The position numbers and the translations under genes were made by a program. A stretch of DNA of 9,058 nucleotides from Anaerolineae bacterium. GTDB taxonomy: Bacteria > Chloroflexota > Anaerolineae > JAFGEY01. The notes below the pieces were generated by a model, which worked only from the letters and a program-made list of their open reading frames with translations, was not told the DNA's origin and made no database searches. Below, one piece after another: positions 8,101 through 9,058 of the stretch. Position 1 is the stretch's first letter, and the number at the start of each line of letters is the position of its first letter. The DNA is taken from positions 1-9,058 of the forward strand of contig JAFGIE010000084.1 of NCBI GenBank assembly GCA_016929775.1, read 5' to 3'.

Positions 8101-8786
8101 GGAGGACGGGCAGACATGGAGGCATAGACCTCGACCTCGACGTCGTCCACAAAGACGATCGAGTTATCCAGCGTCTCAAAGCCGATCGTACCTGCACGAA
8201 GCGGCTCCTTGTCCTCGTAGCGGATCATGGCGCTGCCGTTGACAAAGACCTCGATCGTGGATCCGACGCCCCTGACTTCGATCGCGTACCACCTTCCCGC
8301 GGTCTGCAAGCGGTTGACCTGGGCAAGCGACGGCGTTGCGGGCGCGCCCCACGGGGATTCCTTGGACAGATAGAGGCCCCATTCGGCAAAGCCGATAAAG
8401 TATCGGCCCTGGTTGCTCATCCGGTAGCAGATGTGGAGGGTGGAGCCGGGCTCCAGCAGGTAGATCCGGGCGCGCAGCACATAGTCGGCCCAGCTGCGAT
8501 CCTCGTAGGTGGCGAACACGTGACCGATGCCGCGCAGCGCCTGGTTCGGGGGAGCAGCCATGCGGGCGTCCAGCGGGACGACTTCCCACCGCTCCTCGGT
8601 ACGGGTGTTCCGTTCGAGCGTCCACCCCGGGGCCTGTCCGTCGTCAAAGGTCTGCGGTTCGCCCTCGGGTCCCTGCGCGCGACCAGGCGGGGGATCGAGG
8701 CACCACAACGCGAGCAGCGTGAGCAGGCCAAGGGCGATCGACAGGCGTTGTGGGCGCCTACCAGCAGTGCGCGGATCTCGTTTCAT
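5163..8786 (-). CDS. Transmembrane CHAT (caspase-like) protease with tandem concanavalin-like ectodomains
   Basis: The gene encodes 1207 residues; the ATG has a strong GGAGG site 7 nt upstream. Domains in order: Arg/Lys-rich start and hydrophobic signal segment (about 15-30); concanavalin/DUF1080-like domain 1 (45-222) and domain 2 (236-409), which are related to each other; CARDB-like Ig domain (416-522, ending VDPDNRIAEQDEQNN); Pro/Thr-rich stalk (526-558); one membrane helix (563-581) followed by Arg and Lys, so the rest should be cytoplasmic; a beta-rich domain (607-725); and a C-terminal CHAT domain (about 760-1190). The CHAT domain shows IPWAAMYD at 892, CPFGFWGF at 951, the dyad His1060 in YFYCHGE and Cys1103 in VLNGCET. 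CHAT proteins are clan CD peptidases related to caspases and separase. Topology and motifs indicate an outside sensor joined to an inside protease. The sensed ligand and the protease target are unknown. The tail (1181-1201) is rich in Cys and His. Confidence 0.88.
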   Translation of the reverse strand: MKRDPRTAGRRPQRLSIALGLLTLLALWCLDPPPGRAQGPEGEPQTFDDGQAPGWTLERNTRTEERWEVVPLDARMAAPPNQALRGIGHVFATYEDRSWADYVLRARIYLLEPGSTLHICYRMSNQGRYFIGFAEWGLYLSKESPWGAPATPSLAQVNRLQTAGRWYAIEVRGVGSTIEVFVNGSAMIRYEDKEPLRAGTIGFETLDNSIVFVDDVEVEVYASMSARPPECPQDGPRYEEDLDDGRAQGWAMAASGERWQVQRDMLVGRGHTWASYEDAQWGDVCLAFTLRCLQAQLHANVRHSAKDRYAVYLLNDGSRLFVGLAKGERADQRVAEADVDLSPFTVDQWTEQGLGIAIQALGNEVRVSVQGAAKNPVLVYRDPDPLPAGQVSFEAIDSTVCVDDIVVVGEPEEAPLPDLAPHSLHGWVSEDGDELYLMAQVRNAGPEGSGAAVVRAEAWDRRELSLPPLSPGKSHALTFQWDIPDEKRGRFVVIGVHVDPDNRIAEQDEQNNDALAERIVIPTVRAPGVPTSPKPTPVPPTSRPTPVPPTPRPTPQPRNRAWLYGGGGVVALVVAVLLYRALRPKPEGEPPGREPEDAPPPVVPVPPMRLIRMWLTEGQSGTGRRISDAEALQLGAPYCVHLQIRSTETEDVGDRGAHTPLDVVLFSPGGDFSLERRRDVLQIGERGHSDEIHIPIQPLQSGPCRLRACVYHGNVLLQSAVLDATAAAPGERPQDAGTERLIDYLASLDLRRLDAYPQPDLSIVVNQDRRGRHWIGVYRAGDRPGPPVRSGAIVAVEDQAFAVATRQVRDWLFAIEGDPSYNYVEPFSAVSPQERERWMQDLVELAGAGWDMFYTLLCGASLGAQGEEDLRLALRQSGAISIAHCGGDEASIPWAAMYDLPIDTGRLRRVRLCPHFERHLTAGAELPDNQRICAQANACPLQGDQPKLVVCPFGFWGFLHQIGQPLQGCEGFAVDAEHLPEELQTRTAEQTSYLVHNRAEAMTAVVAVDPTLDSAEGHYRELAQLLGHAGMSPVDLVTDRDQMIEVLEEGDRHLYYFYCHGEQRGVRFGLLLGPEEDPAPIYASNLAHVRWGEPRPLVVLNGCETLAPADDQIHLLLHAFRTPGASGVIGTQIKVKEELAQQVGQLVLAAFFGGCSIGEAFLAMRRRLLRDGNPLGLAYSCHAPASLHVHDSTSCAWCASHPNWIAP
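7137..7181 (-). repeat. Short direct repeat coding for the Pro/Thr stalk
   Basis: Two identical 18-nt copies (7137-7154 and 7164-7181) occur with a period of 27 nt. They encode the repeated TPVPPT units of the extracellular stalk just before the membrane helix. The nucleotide identity suggests recent slippage or duplication, so stalk length probably varies between relatives. Confidence 0.7.
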
Positions 8787-8816
8787 GGTTCCCCCTCCGG
8801 CGCTCAGGCCGGAACC
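8787..8816 (-). promoter_or_regulatory. Hairpin enclosing the Shine-Dalgarno site of the CHAT gene
   Basis: On the minus strand GGTTCC (8811-8816) is the exact complement of GGAACC (8787-8792). Inside it, CCGGC can pair with GCCGG around a six-base loop. The ribosome binding site GGAGGGGG (8791-8798; core GGAGG ends 7 nt before the ATG) lies within the 3' half of this structure and ends right before the start codon. Folding could therefore limit translation of the first gene. The repeat is seen in the sequence; regulation by it is inference. Confidence 0.45.
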
Positions 8817-9012
8817 AGCCGCCGGGACGCGACCGGGCTGCGCGATGGCTCCCGCTGGCAGATGGGGAAGGAAAGCCGCCAGGTGGGGGGAGGGTCAGGT
8901 GTGGTCGCCTGCTCGTAGAAGCCCCATCCGTCGTGACACGGGAAGCGGCGGCGCCAGCTCGCGCGATGGACGAGCCCCGTGGGTATCAGTGTGCACAAGC
9001 ACCTCTCGGGAT
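8787..9012 (-). other. Long 5' untranslated leader
   Basis: About 225 nt separate the predicted transcription start from the ATG of the CHAT gene. No convincing gene lies here. A 64-codon frame beginning with TTG at 8998 and ending at 8804 has no clear ribosome binding site and resembles translated GC-rich noncoding DNA. No riboswitch class was recognised. The only clear structure is the hairpin next to the start codon, listed separately. Confidence 0.5.
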
Positions 9013-9018
9013 AGGTCC

Positions 9019-9047
9019 ATTATACCATAAAGCATGGCATATGTCAC
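9019..9047 (-). promoter_or_regulatory. Sigma70-type promoter for the operon
   Basis: On the minus strand the -35 box GTGACA (9042-9047) is followed by exactly 17 nt and then a perfect TATAAT -10 box (9019-9024). The -10 is directly preceded by TGG, so it also qualifies as an extended -10. It sits in a local AT-rich island at the right edge of an otherwise very GC-rich window. Transcription would start near 9012 and run leftward into the CHAT gene, giving a leader of about 225 nt. The boxes are seen directly; activity is inferred. Confidence 0.75.
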
Positions 9048-9058
9048 CGCACTTATAG

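Noticed and set aside
8690..8720. Possible lipobox in the N-terminus of the CHAT receptor (Cys29)
   Set aside because: The residues before the Cys are Ala-Leu-Trp, and Trp at -1 does not fit signal peptidase II; an ordinary signal segment is more likely.
6813..8918. A 701-codon open frame on the plus strand opposite the CHAT gene
   Set aside because: Long antisense frames are expected in GC-rich coding DNA. Its translation is Arg/Asp/Val-rich with no domain, while the minus strand gives clear motifs throughout.
8804..8998. A 64-codon TTG-start frame in the leader, considered as a leader peptide
   Set aside because: No ribosome binding site at a suitable distance, rare start codon, and composition like noncoding GC-rich DNA.
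1..9058. CRISPR arrays, tRNA or rRNA genes
   Set aside because: No regularly spaced repeats beyond the two-copy stalk repeat and no tRNA or rRNA core sequences were recognised on either strand.

Overview
The window is GC-rich apart from its two edges. All five supportable genes lie on the minus strand, read from the right end of the window to the left. The mix suggests an uncultured or filamentous bacterium of the Chloroflexota, at moderate confidence. The signs are Pro/Thr-rich linkers in surface proteins, a lipoprotein with an NBR1-type Ig-like domain, CHAT caspase-like proteins and FG-GAP-like propellers. No marker gene is present to prove this.

Layout in transcription order: (1) A near-consensus sigma70-type promoter at 9019-9047 is followed by a leader of about 225 nt that ends in a hairpin covering the ribosome binding site. 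(2) Positions 8786-5163 encode a 1207-residue transmembrane protein: signal peptide, two tandem concanavalin-like domains, a CARDB-like Ig domain, a Pro/Thr stalk, one membrane helix, and a cytoplasmic CHAT (caspase-like) protease domain with the His and Cys of the catalytic dyad visible. (3) Positions 5121-3895 encode a soluble protein with a C-terminal transglutaminase-like papain fold (Cys/His/Asp). (4) A 109-nt gap with a possible internal promoter leads to a lipoprotein (3785-2175) carrying a concanavalin-like domain, an NBR1-type Ig-like domain and a conserved C-terminal beta domain. (5) Positions 2128-1169 encode an iron-sulfur protein with two 4Fe-4S ferredoxin motifs plus an unusual second set of cysteines. 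(6) Positions 1158 to the window edge encode the N-terminal two thirds of a protein resembling family PL11 rhamnogalacturonan lyases. Its family-like sequence stops abruptly near position 80, where base composition changes and a possible IS21-family end begins.

The attractive reading is a receptor-like system. An outer-face, lectin-like sensor is fused through the membrane to a caspase-like protease and encoded next to a transglutaminase-like protein. A surface lipoprotein with the same kind of ectodomain, an iron-sulfur protein and a carbohydrate-lyase-like protein follow. The domain calls rest on recognisable motifs. The joint function, the ligand and the protease substrate are inference.
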